A DNA stretch of 5,241 bases, taken from NCBI GenBank assembly GCA_900550775.1, contig URTH01000134.1, positions 1 to 5,241 of the forward strand. Direction: 5' to 3'. The notes below the pieces were generated by a model, which was given only the letters and a program-made list of their open reading frames with translations, was not told where the DNA came from and made no database searches. This DNA comes from an uncultured Eubacteriales bacterium (lineage in GTDB: Bacteria > Bacillota > Clostridia > Monoglobales > Monoglobaceae). Shown in pieces: positions 1 through 5,241 of the stretch. How positions within the stretch are numbered: position 1 is the first letter of the stretch; the number at the start of each line of letters is the position of its first letter. Both the position numbers and the translations under genes were made by a program.

Positions 1-82
1 ATGGGGCTGGAGCGCCTATTTTGTAGAGCTGGACCGCGAGTATCAGGATCACGTGATGCGGCGCCAGCAATACCGTGTTTAG
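1..82 (+). CDS. Glycyl radical enzyme, C-terminal fragment (5' end outside window)
   Basis: Reading from base 2, this frame encodes 26 residues beginning WGWSAYFVELD and ending at TAG 80-82. The pattern W-G-W followed by a hydrophobic stretch, 'VEL', and a polar 'REYQDHV' helix matches the extreme C-terminus of glycyl radical enzymes. Their consensus RVxG[YFW] carries the glycine that is oxidised to the catalytic radical. That glycine would be GGC at 5-7, and the preceding Arg-Val lies just outside; base 1 is an A, consistent with a GTA valine codon. The call is strongly supported by the activating enzyme 18 bases downstream. The fragment is too short to tell which substrate class it belongs to (pyruvate formate-lyase, diol or choline lyase, hydroxyproline dehydratase, decarboxylase, or unknown). 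A tryptophan directly before the glycine is unusual, as that position is normally a small residue. Confidence 0.8.
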   Translation, partial: WGWSAYFVELDREYQDHVMRRQQYRV

Positions 83-100
83 GCGCATGGGAGTATAGCT

Positions 101-913
101 ATGCACGGCACCATATTTGATATCAAGGAATTTTCAATCCATGACGGCCCCGGCGGCAGAGTCACCGTATTTTTGAAGGGTTGTCCGCTGCACTGTCTTT
201 GGTGTCACAACCCGGAAGGACTGTCAAAGGCGCCGCAGCTGATGATAAAGCAAAATCTTTGTACCCATTGCGGCCGCTGCCGCGTTCCCTGCGTTCACCC
301 GGAATGCGCACGCTTTGACCGCTGCGTCCACGTCTGCCCAAACGGCTGCATCAGCGTATCAGGGCGCGAAATCGAGGATGACGAGCTGGCAGATATCATT
401 CAGTCCTACGCCCCGGCGCTGCAATCCATGAACGGCGGCGTGACCTTTTCCGGCGGAGAACCCATGCTGCAGGCAGACTTTGTCTGTGCCGTGGCCGATC
501 GGCTGTCGCTCCATAAGGCAATCCAAACCAGCGGCATGACCGACACGAAAACCTATCAAACGGTGATTGAAAAGATGGATTATGTGATGCAGGATATCAA
601 GCTTGCGGACGATGCGGCACACCGCCGCTATACCGGCGTTTCCAATCAGATGATTTTAAAAAATATCGCTTATCTGAAACAGAGCAAAAAGCCGTTTGTC
701 CTCCGTGTACCGCTGATACCGGGCATCACCGACACGCCCCAAAACCTCCGCGCCATCGCGGACATTGCAGGCGACAGCCCGGTCGAGCTGCTGCGCTATA
801 ATCCGCTTGCCGGTGCAAAATACGAAATGCTGGGCATTCCCTACCGCGGTCCTTTGGGCGAAAATGAGCAAAAAGACTTTACAGCGTATTTTTCCAATGC
901 GAAAATGGAATAA
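101..913 (+). CDS. Glycyl radical enzyme activating enzyme (radical SAM, PflA family, with ferredoxin-like insert)
   Basis: This cytoplasmic enzyme reductively cleaves S-adenosylmethionine and abstracts a hydrogen from the partner's glycine to install the radical. In its 270 residues I see the activase opening 'FSIHDGPGGR' (11-20), then the radical SAM motif CxxxCxxC (C28, C32, C35) in the context KGCPLHCLWCHNPEG. A Cys-rich insert follows (C54, C57, C60, C64, C69, C75, C79, C83), then the SAM-binding 'TFSGGEP' (115-121), 'QDIKLAD' (164-170) and 'LRVPLIPG' (201-208). A C-terminal 'LRYNPLAGAKY' resembles the usual 'LPYHxLGxxKY'. Eight insert cysteines suit two auxiliary [4Fe-4S] clusters. The first set is canonical CxxCxxCxxxC, while the second is spaced C-x5-C-x3-CP-x2-C. 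The ATG is preceded by GGAG (90-93) at 7-base spacing. The gene sits 18 bases after the glycyl radical enzyme stop, so the two are co-transcribed, and it is followed by a terminator. The substrate of the system cannot be read from this gene. Confidence 0.95.
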   Translation: MHGTIFDIKEFSIHDGPGGRVTVFLKGCPLHCLWCHNPEGLSKAPQLMIKQNLCTHCGRCRVPCVHPECARFDRCVHVCPNGCISVSGREIEDDELADIIQSYAPALQSMNGGVTFSGGEPMLQADFVCAVADRLSLHKAIQTSGMTDTKTYQTVIEKMDYVMQDIKLADDAAHRRYTGVSNQMILKNIAYLKQSKKPFVLRVPLIPGITDTPQNLRAIADIAGDSPVELLRYNPLAGAKYEMLGIPYRGPLGENEQKDFTAYFSNAKME

Positions 914-930
914 TGACGAAATTGGCATAA

Positions 931-978
931 TGCAATCGCCCCGTTCATATTGTAAACGGGGTGATTGCATTGTTTTTT
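931..978 (+). terminator. Intrinsic terminator after the glycyl radical enzyme operon
   Basis: The left arm 931-945 pairs with 955-969 over 15 base pairs with a single G-U wobble (938/962). The loop is about 9 bases, and the stem runs straight into TTGTTTTTT (970-978). The core is GC-rich (CCCCG/CGGGG), and the hairpin begins 18 bases after the activase stop. This is a textbook Rho-independent terminator for the upstream operon. It also overlaps the start region of the next gene: the 3' arm contains that gene's Shine-Dalgarno sequence and an in-frame GTG at 961. Confidence 0.88.
957..964 (+). promoter_or_regulatory. Ribosome binding site of cwlD, embedded in the terminator stem
   Basis: CGGGGTGA resembles the 3' part of the consensus AGGAGGTGA and ends 5 bases before TTG 970. 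It therefore favours TTG 970 over GTG 961, which has only three G residues directly abutting it and no spacer. The site lies wholly within the 3' arm of the 931-969 hairpin. It should be sequestered on any RNA containing the complete stem and free on RNA that starts inside it. Confidence 0.5.
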
Positions 979-1686
979 GTGGTAAAGCAAAAGAATTTCA
1001 GACGTCTTTTTCTTCTTCTGCTGGCGCTTTGCACGCTGCTGCTCTGCGGCGTATTGCACGAAAAAGAGGACTTAAGCCAGCCGGCATCTTCCGTCCCGGT
1101 CGGGGGCAAAGTGATTACGCTGGACGCCGGCCACGGCGGATTTGACGCCGGTGCAAGCGCAAACGGCGTCACCGAAAAGGACATCAATCTGGACGTCACC
1201 CTCCGGCTTCGGGAATACTTAGAGCAGGCCGGCGGCATTGTGTTTTTAACACGCAGCGAGGACGCCTCCACCGCAGAGGCCGACAAATCAGGGGTTGCCG
1301 CCAAAAAATCGGATCTGCTTGCACGCAGGGAGCTTGCCAAAAGCAGCGGCTCGGAAATCTTTGTCAGCATCCACATGAACAAATTTTCGCAGGAACAATA
1401 CAAGGGCGCCCAGGTCTTTTATGCCGCAAAATCGGAGGACAGCAAGCGCCTGGGCGATACGATTCAGGAATCATTAAAAGAAATTTTGGCGGACGGCAAC
1501 ACCCGCATCGCCAAAGAAATCGACCGCAAGGTTTTGATTTTAAAGGACGCCGACATCCCGTCCGTGATTGTGGAATGCGGCTTTCTCTCAAATCCCGAAG
1601 AGGCCGCCCTTCTGCAGGAGGATAGCTACCGCCAAAAGCTGGCGTGGGGCATTTATCTCGGCATCGTCCGCTACTTTAACCGGTAA
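970..1686 (+). CDS. cwlD: N-acetylmuramoyl-L-alanine amidase, CwlD-like (germination-specific, Amidase_3)
   Basis: This is a zinc amidase that removes the stem peptide from muramic acid. In spore formers CwlD acts with the deacetylase PdaA to make cortex muramic-delta-lactam, the mark read by germination lytic enzymes. Numbering from TTG 970 (238 aa), a basic N-terminus (KQKNFRR) leads into a hydrophobic membrane anchor or signal at about 11-29. The Amidase_3 domain spans about 48-238. It carries the zinc ligands H55 (DAGHGG), E69 (VTEKDINL) and H135 (SIHMN), and catalytic E202 in 'VECGFLSNPEE'. The C-terminal 'GIYLGIVRYF' is typical of CwlD, as is the overall length (B. subtilis CwlD is about 237 aa). 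No LysM, SH3 or other wall-binding domain is present, again as in CwlD. TTG 970 was chosen for its Shine-Dalgarno sequence; GTG 961 is in frame and would add three residues. The start region overlaps the preceding terminator, and no strong promoter is obvious. A generic cell-wall amidase is the alternative. Confidence 0.88.
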   Translation: MFFVVKQKNFRRLFLLLLALCTLLLCGVLHEKEDLSQPASSVPVGGKVITLDAGHGGFDAGASANGVTEKDINLDVTLRLREYLEQAGGIVFLTRSEDASTAEADKSGVAAKKSDLLARRELAKSSGSEIFVSIHMNKFSQEQYKGAQVFYAAKSEDSKRLGDTIQESLKEILADGNTRIAKEIDRKVLILKDADIPSVIVECGFLSNPEEAALLQEDSYRQKLAWGIYLGIVRYFNR

Positions 1687-1727
1687 TTTAATAAACGTTT
1701 TGCACCCCAAAATCTTCTGTTTTTTTA
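1687..1727 (+). other. Gap downstream of cwlD without a clear terminator
   Basis: This stretch contains a small AAACGTTT palindrome (1694-1701) and a run of seven T residues (1720-1726). I see no GC-rich stem abutting the T run, so cwlD termination is unresolved. Read-through into the surface-protein gene is possible. Confidence 0.3.
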
Positions 1728-1756
1728 TTGAAAAGCCGTAAAAACTGTGTTAAAAT
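1728..1756 (+). promoter_or_regulatory. Sigma-A-type promoter with extended -10 for the surface-protein gene
   Basis: The -35 is TTGAAA (1728-1733), followed by a 17-base spacer and the -10 TAAAAT (1751-1756). A TG at 1748-1749 makes an extended -10 (TGnTAAAAT). Each hexamer differs from consensus at one position and the spacing is optimal. Transcription would begin near 1762-1764, giving a leader of about 35 bases before the ATG at 1798. The flanks are A/T-rich. I see no obvious operator palindrome. Confidence 0.75.
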
Positions 1757-1784
1757 AAAAGACAATAAGAAAAATAACCTTTTT

Positions 1785-1790
1785 GGGGGA
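1785..1790 (+). promoter_or_regulatory. Ribosome binding site of the surface-protein gene
   Basis: GGGGGA lies 7 bases before ATG 1798 and fixes that start. The resulting N-terminus is a classic signal peptide, which supports the same choice. Confidence 0.7.
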
Positions 1791-1797
1791 TTATATT

Positions 1798-4700
1798 ATG
1801 GTTTTTCGCAAAATCACCGCACTCTATCTGATCGCAGTCCTGTTGCTGCCGTGCTTTTTCACCGTCCGCGCCGAAGAGAACAAAGACAATATTGACGGAT
1901 ATTATATTTATGATGTTAGGTCTTATGATCCGATAACCGATGGCGCGCTGCTCGGCGCTGTGATTACCGGCGTCACCGACCGGGACGCTCTACCTGAGGA
2001 TATCAGCATTCCGGACACGCTCGGCGGCTATCCGGTCAAAGAAATCGGGGGCAAAGCCTTTTTGGGTTGTAACAACATACGCTCAGTTTTTATTCCAAAC
2101 AGTATCATCTCTATTCATCCGAACGCGTTTTCTTACTGTTCTAATCTCACCGCATTGCACGCAGACCCCGACACTACGCCACGTTATACACATTACAGCT
2201 CCAAAGACGGTGTATTGTTCAACAAGGATCAAACCGTTCTGACCCATTATCCGCAAGGAATCCAAAACGCCAAATACACCGTTCCGGACGGTGTAACGAG
2301 AATCGGCAGTTACGCCTTTTTCAATCAATCCTATCTTACGGAAGTTGATATTCCAAGCAGCGTAACCGTCATTGCACCGCACGCCTTTGAAGGAGCCATT
2401 ATTCAATCTGTCGTTCTTCCTGACAACCTCACCGCAATCGGCGAAAACGCCTTTACCGGCGCCTTCATCCAATCCGTTGCCATTCCTGCCAAAGTAGAAG
2501 GAATTGGTTCTTCCGCCTTTTCAGGCTGCAAAGATCTCACATCGGTCACCATCGCAGACGGCGTAAAGTACATTGACTCCTGCGCCTTCTCCGACTGTTC
2601 CTTTGAGAACCTTTTTATCCCTAAAAGTATGGTAACGATTGATGCAACCGCCTTTTCAAACTGCTGGAATCTCACTGCAATTGAGGTTGCGGAGAACAAT
2701 CCCAACTACCTGTCCAGGGACGGAATTTTATTTAACAAGGCGCAAACCGCACTGATAAAATATCCGCAAAACAACGCTGTCAAAGACTATGGCGTACCGG
2801 ACGGCGTTACAGAAATCTTGCCTTATGCCTTTTCCGGCTGTGGGAACCTTTCGTCCGTGAAGCTTCCGGAAAGCGTTAAAACCATCGGCGAGTTTGCTTT
2901 TTTAAACTGCTGGAGTCTTACCGCGCTTTATATTCCGGAAAGCGTCACCGAGATCGGCAAAAATGCCTTTTCCGGCTGCAACAATCTTTCCTTCCTTCGT
3001 TTGCCGGTAAAATTCAAGGACTCTGCAAGCGATCTGGGACTTAGCAGCGTAAAGGATGTCAGCTATTTTTGTATGGTGGATTACATTCTGCAAAAAGAAA
3101 ACGGCGTTTTATCAAAGCTATCCCGTATCCGTGTTGATTACGGCGATCCGCTGCCTGTATACAAAGATCTTCCGACTCTTGGCAAGGGATTTCGGTATAT
3201 CTATTATCAACCGGTCTATACAAGCCTCCCTGACGGCAGTCTTGTGTTAAGGGACAAGCAAAAGCTATCCTCCAATGAGGTTGTCACCGCAGATCGCTCC
3301 GTCCTGATCTGTAAGGAAGCAGTCCAATGCACCGTGACCCTGACCGAGGGCGATACCGTAACGGAAAAGAACGTCTGGATCGACTCTGCCATATCGGAGT
3401 TTTTTACCGAAGAAAAGGGATACCATTACAGTTACGTTCTAAACGGCATTTCCTGTGACAACACCGCGATCATCACAGAGGAGAACAACAAACTGGTAAT
3501 TACCAGAACGCCCATTCTGCACACTGTCACCTTTGTCGGCGATTATGAGGGAACGCAGACGGTTCCCCACAACGGCTATGCGACCGTACCGGATGCCGGA
3601 GAAGGTTACGAATACTCCTTCCGCAGAGGATCATTCACCCTTTGGGATCCGAGTATGCCGATTACAGAGGATATTACCGTTCAGGTCACCCGAATCTTAA
3701 AGACCTATACCGTTACATTGATTGGCGATGTCCGGGACGAACAGAGGATCACCGCCGGAAGATACATCGATCCCCCGACCCAGGAAGGCTATGAATTTTC
3801 CTATACCGTCGGCGGACAGGCTTGGGATCCCAATACCCCCATCACCTCCGATTTAACCGTTACAGTGACAAAAAGGTTAAAGACCTACATAGTCACATTC
3901 ATCGGTGACTGGAAGGGCACAGAAACCGTGGCGCACGGCGGTCAGCTTACAAAGCTGCCGGAGATAGGCGCAACATATATCTACCAATACACCGCCGGAG
4001 GTAGGGCCTGGGATCCTGCCTCTCCGATCACCTCTGATCTCACCGTCCGTGTTACCAGGGTGATTACCGCGTACACCGCCACCTTTGCCGGCGATTATGA
4101 GGGAACGCAGATCGTCGCAAAAAATACCGCGATACAAAGTCCGCCGATTGAAACGGGCTATGTTTATCGGTACACCGATGAATCCAATCGGCCATGGAGT
4201 CCCGACACTGCAGTCACCCGCGATATCACACTGACCGTCAAAAAATTGAACGATCGGTGCGAGGTTTTGAACATCTTAGGCTGTGACAATCTTTCGGTTG
4301 ATGCCGAAAATCACACCATTACCGCAACCGTTTATCAAAAAAGGCTGCGGCTGACTCCTGTCATCTCCGCAGGGGCGGCCTGCGTCATGAAATCGGCAAA
4401 CAACGAAACGGTCTATGACAGCAATGGCGACACCGACACCGCACTCACGCTTGACTACGGCGTAAATGAATACGCCCTGACTGTAACGGCAGAAAGCGGA
4501 AAGATCGCGGCATATACGCTAAAAATCACGCTGGAAAAGGTCAGTGACCTCGGATATATGACCGCACTGACCTATGGCAGAACCATCGGCTTTCAGCCGA
4601 CCAAAAAAATCAAGGGTTCTCCCACCATCAAAGCAAGATATAGCAAGGACAACAACCGTTGGAGCTATACGGATGCAGAATATAACCCGGATGTGAATAT

Positions 4701-5241
4701 GATTTATGTAAAAAATCTGGAAAGCAGCACCACCTATTATTTTATCATTGAGGCGGATTATGGCTACGAGGCCCCGGTTTGCAACACCAATACGCCGATC
4801 ATGGTGAAAACCGGATTATCGGACGAATGTCTGATTCTCTGTGCCAACACGCCGCCGAGCACCGATGTCGATCACGAAAACGGAACCGTTTCGGGATTGT
4901 GGGTTCAAAACATTTTCAGCACCTGCGATATTGATATTACCGTAAGTGACGGCGCCACCTGGGAGATGTTTTTATCCCCGGATATGAAGACTCCGGCAAA
5001 AAGCAAAACCGTTGCCTTAGAAGAAGGGAAAACGACCAACGTCTATATCCGTGTCACCGCAGAAGACCGAATCAGCACAAAAACCTATACTCTTCCGATT
5101 TATCGGTGGACAAAATCCGATCAACCGAAAATAAGTATAGAAAACGGCCTGGTTTGCATCACCGCACGGGAAAACAGCGCCATCTATTATACCGTTGACG
5201 GCAGCTATCCCACCCCCGGCAGCAAAACCACCCTGCTTTAC
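1798..5241 (+). CDS. Large secreted BspA-like LRR surface protein with B-repeat-like and cadherin-like domains (3' end outside window)
   Basis: The frame is open from ATG 1798 to the last base: 1148 codons without a stop. Residues 1-25 form a signal peptide (R4 K5, hydrophobic core 6-22, likely signal peptidase I cut after VRA25). The 'LLPC' at 16-19 lacks the small residue before Cys expected of a lipobox. Residues 78-402 hold eleven LRR_5/BspA repeats. Residues 443-817 hold about six B-repeat-like units. Residues about 820-914 look like a cadherin-like beta-sandwich (ending 'GVNEYALTVTAESG...YTLKITLEK'), and 915-1006 like fibronectin III ('LESSTTYYFIIEA'). Residues 1008-1102 are a second cadherin-like unit ('TNVYIRVTAEDR'). 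Residues 1108-1148 start a chitobiase/hexosaminidase C-terminal-type domain ('IYYTVDGSYPTPGS'). Such proteins are exported, and BspA relatives bind host or matrix ligands; here binding is inference only. No cell-wall anchor is visible because the gene continues. It has its own promoter and is probably unrelated in function to cwlD. Confidence 0.9.
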   Translation, partial: MVFRKITALYLIAVLLLPCFFTVRAEENKDNIDGYYIYDVRSYDPITDGALLGAVITGVTDRDALPEDISIPDTLGGYPVKEIGGKAFLGCNNIRSVFIPNSIISIHPNAFSYCSNLTALHADPDTTPRYTHYSSKDGVLFNKDQTVLTHYPQGIQNAKYTVPDGVTRIGSYAFFNQSYLTEVDIPSSVTVIAPHAFEGAIIQSVVLPDNLTAIGENAFTGAFIQSVAIPAKVEGIGSSAFSGCKDLTSVTIADGVKYIDSCAFSDCSFENLFIPKSMVTIDATAFSNCWNLTAIEVAENNPNYLSRDGILFNKAQTALIKYPQNNAVKDYGVPDGVTEILPYAFSGCGNLSSVKLPESVKTIGEFAFLNCWSLTALYIPESVTEIGKNAFSGCNNLSFLRLPVKFKDSASDLGLSSVKDVSYFCMVDYILQKENGVLSKLSRIRVDYGDPLPVYKDLPTLGKGFRYIYYQPVYTSLPDGSLVLRDKQKLSSNEVVTADRSVLICKEAVQCTVTLTEGDTVTEKNVWIDSAISEFFTEEKGYHYSYVLNGISCDNTAIITEENNKLVITRTPILHTVTFVGDYEGTQTVPHNGYATVPDAGEGYEYSFRRGSFTLWDPSMPITEDITVQVTRILKTYTVTLIGDVRDEQRITAGRYIDPPTQEGYEFSYTVGGQAWDPNTPITSDLTVTVTKRLKTYIVTFIGDWKGTETVAHGGQLTKLPEIGATYIYQYTAGGRAWDPASPITSDLTVRVTRVITAYTATFAGDYEGTQIVAKNTAIQSPPIETGYVYRYTDESNRPWSPDTAVTRDITLTVKKLNDRCEVLNILGCDNLSVDAENHTITATVYQKRLRLTPVISAGAACVMKSANNETVYDSNGDTDTALTLDYGVNEYALTVTAESGKIAAYTLKITLEKVSDLGYMTALTYGRTIGFQPTKKIKGSPTIKARYSKDNNRWSYTDAEYNPDVNMIYVKNLESSTTYYFIIEADYGYEAPVCNTNTPIMVKTGLSDECLILCANTPPSTDVDHENGTVSGLWVQNIFSTCDIDITVSDGATWEMFLSPDMKTPAKSKTVALEEGKTTNVYIRVTAEDRISTKTYTLPIYRWTKSDQPKISIENGLVCITARENSAIYYTVDGSYPTPGSKTTLLY
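2029..3003 (+). repeat. Eleven BspA-type (LRR_5) leucine-rich repeats within the surface protein
   Basis: The recurring unit is roughly 'L-xx-V-x-IP-xx-V-xx-IG-xx-AF-xx-C'. The AF phenylalanine falls at residues 88, 111, 174, 197, 219, 241, 264, 286, 345, 368 and 391, giving a period of 22-23 residues. Two gaps of 63 and 59 residues break the period. Each is filled by a related insert carrying 'DGVLFNKDQTVLTHYPQ' (137-153) or 'DGILFNKAQTALIKYPQ' (308-324), followed by '[VP]DGVT'. These inserts are a known element of BspA-family proteins. Their 171-residue separation suggests duplication of a larger block. The repeats form the expected curved ligand-binding face. Confidence 0.9.
3124..4248 (+). 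repeat. Six tandem B-repeat-like units (divergent Listeria-Bacteroides repeat) within the surface protein
   Basis: Four clear units occupy residues 572-633, 634-693, 694-755 and 756-817 (60-62 aa each). Each runs 'T-x-TFxGD...', then a '[GT]Y-x-[YF]-x-[YF]' core, then 'W[DS]P-xxx-[IV]-TxD-[IL]-TV-x-[VT]'. A weaker fifth unit lies upstream (508-571, 'GYHYSYVLNG', 'CTVTLTEGDTV'). A very degenerate sixth lies at about 443-507 ('GFRYIYY', 'VVTADRSVLICK'). The GY/GF core recurs at residues 464, 541, 603, 664, 726 and 787. The layout resembles InlB B-repeats (Flg_new), small beta-rich stalk or spacer domains, but the usual 'GYxFxGW' tryptophan is replaced by Tyr or Phe. Family assignment is by pattern only. 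Confidence 0.65.

Noticed and set aside
16..34. An N-terminal lipoprotein signal (LLPC) or other gene start within the first 100 bases
   Set aside because: For the surface protein, the residue before Cys19 is Pro and not Gly/Ala/Ser, so a lipobox is unlikely. For bases 1-100, the frame from ATG at 1 has no domain support, while frame 2 matches a glycyl radical enzyme tail.
903..931. Sporulation sigma (E/G) promoter for cwlD around CATAATG (926-932)
   Set aside because: The -10-like element is suggestive, but no matching -35 occurs at 16-18 bases. The nearest candidate (GGAATAA, 907-913) is too close.
961..963. GTG as the start of cwlD
   Set aside because: It is in frame but has only GGG directly abutting it, with no spacer. 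TTG 970 has CGGGGTGA at 5-base spacing and gives a length close to known CwlD. The choice is not certain.
945..1403. Reverse-strand open frame antisense to cwlD
   Set aside because: The forward strand has an intact amidase with all catalytic residues. The reverse translation shows no recognisable domain and no convincing ribosome site.
1705..1788. CCCCAAAA (1705-1712) paired with TTTTGGGG (1781-1788) as a hairpin hiding the surface-gene ribosome site
   Set aside because: There are only 8 base pairs across a 68-base loop. The left arm lies upstream of the predicted transcription start, so it would matter only on read-through RNA. Probably chance.
2083..2472. Reverse-strand open frames antisense to the LRR region (also 2403-2705 and 3877-4137)
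   Set aside because: They shadow a long forward frame with clear protein repeats. Their repeat-like look is a mirror of the LRR and B-repeat periodicity.
2029..4248. CRISPR array or non-coding tandem repeats
   Set aside because: The periodicity is at protein level in one open frame, with divergent nucleotide sequence and no constant repeat/unique spacer structure.

Overview
All genes in this window lie on the + strand. The sequence points to a strictly anaerobic, endospore-forming Clostridia-type Firmicute, probably an intestinal or other host- or fibre-associated lineage. Three features support this: a glycyl radical enzyme with its oxygen-sensitive activase, a CwlD-type spore-cortex amidase, and a very large BspA-like leucine-rich-repeat surface protein. 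Base composition is balanced. The assignment rests on gene content and not on any phylogenetic marker.

Layout. Positions 1-82 hold the last 26 codons of a glycyl radical enzyme, entering almost exactly at its radical-bearing glycine. Its partner, a radical SAM activating enzyme with a cysteine-rich ferredoxin-like insert, follows at 101-913 in the same operon. A strong intrinsic terminator at 931-978 ends that unit. The next gene, a CwlD-like N-acetylmuramoyl-L-alanine amidase (970-1686), begins inside this terminator: its best Shine-Dalgarno sequence lies in the 3' arm of the stem and its likely TTG start is in the T-tract. The 111-base gap at 1687-1797 contains a good sigma-A promoter with an extended -10 element (1728-1756) and a ribosome binding site. 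It drives a gene that starts at 1798 and remains open to the last base of the window (1148 codons seen, 3' end missing).

The large protein is a secreted mosaic. In order it has a signal peptide, eleven BspA-type (LRR_5) repeats of 22-23 residues broken by two 'DGxLFNK' modules, and a run of about six 60-62-residue repeats related to InlB B-repeats (Listeria-Bacteroides repeat). The earliest of those repeats are the most decayed. After them come a cadherin-like beta-sandwich, a fibronectin-III-like segment, a second cadherin-like segment, and the start of a chitobiase/hexosaminidase C-terminal-type domain. This is the architecture of an adhesin or carbohydrate-facing surface protein; its anchor would lie beyond the window.

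The three transcription units look functionally independent: anaerobic radical metabolism, sporulation or germination, and cell surface. I see no mobile element, CRISPR array, tRNA or rRNA. I found no clearly undescribed system. The points most worth checking are the terminator that doubles as the amidase translation-initiation region, the unidentified glycyl radical enzyme pair, and the repeat series in the surface protein.
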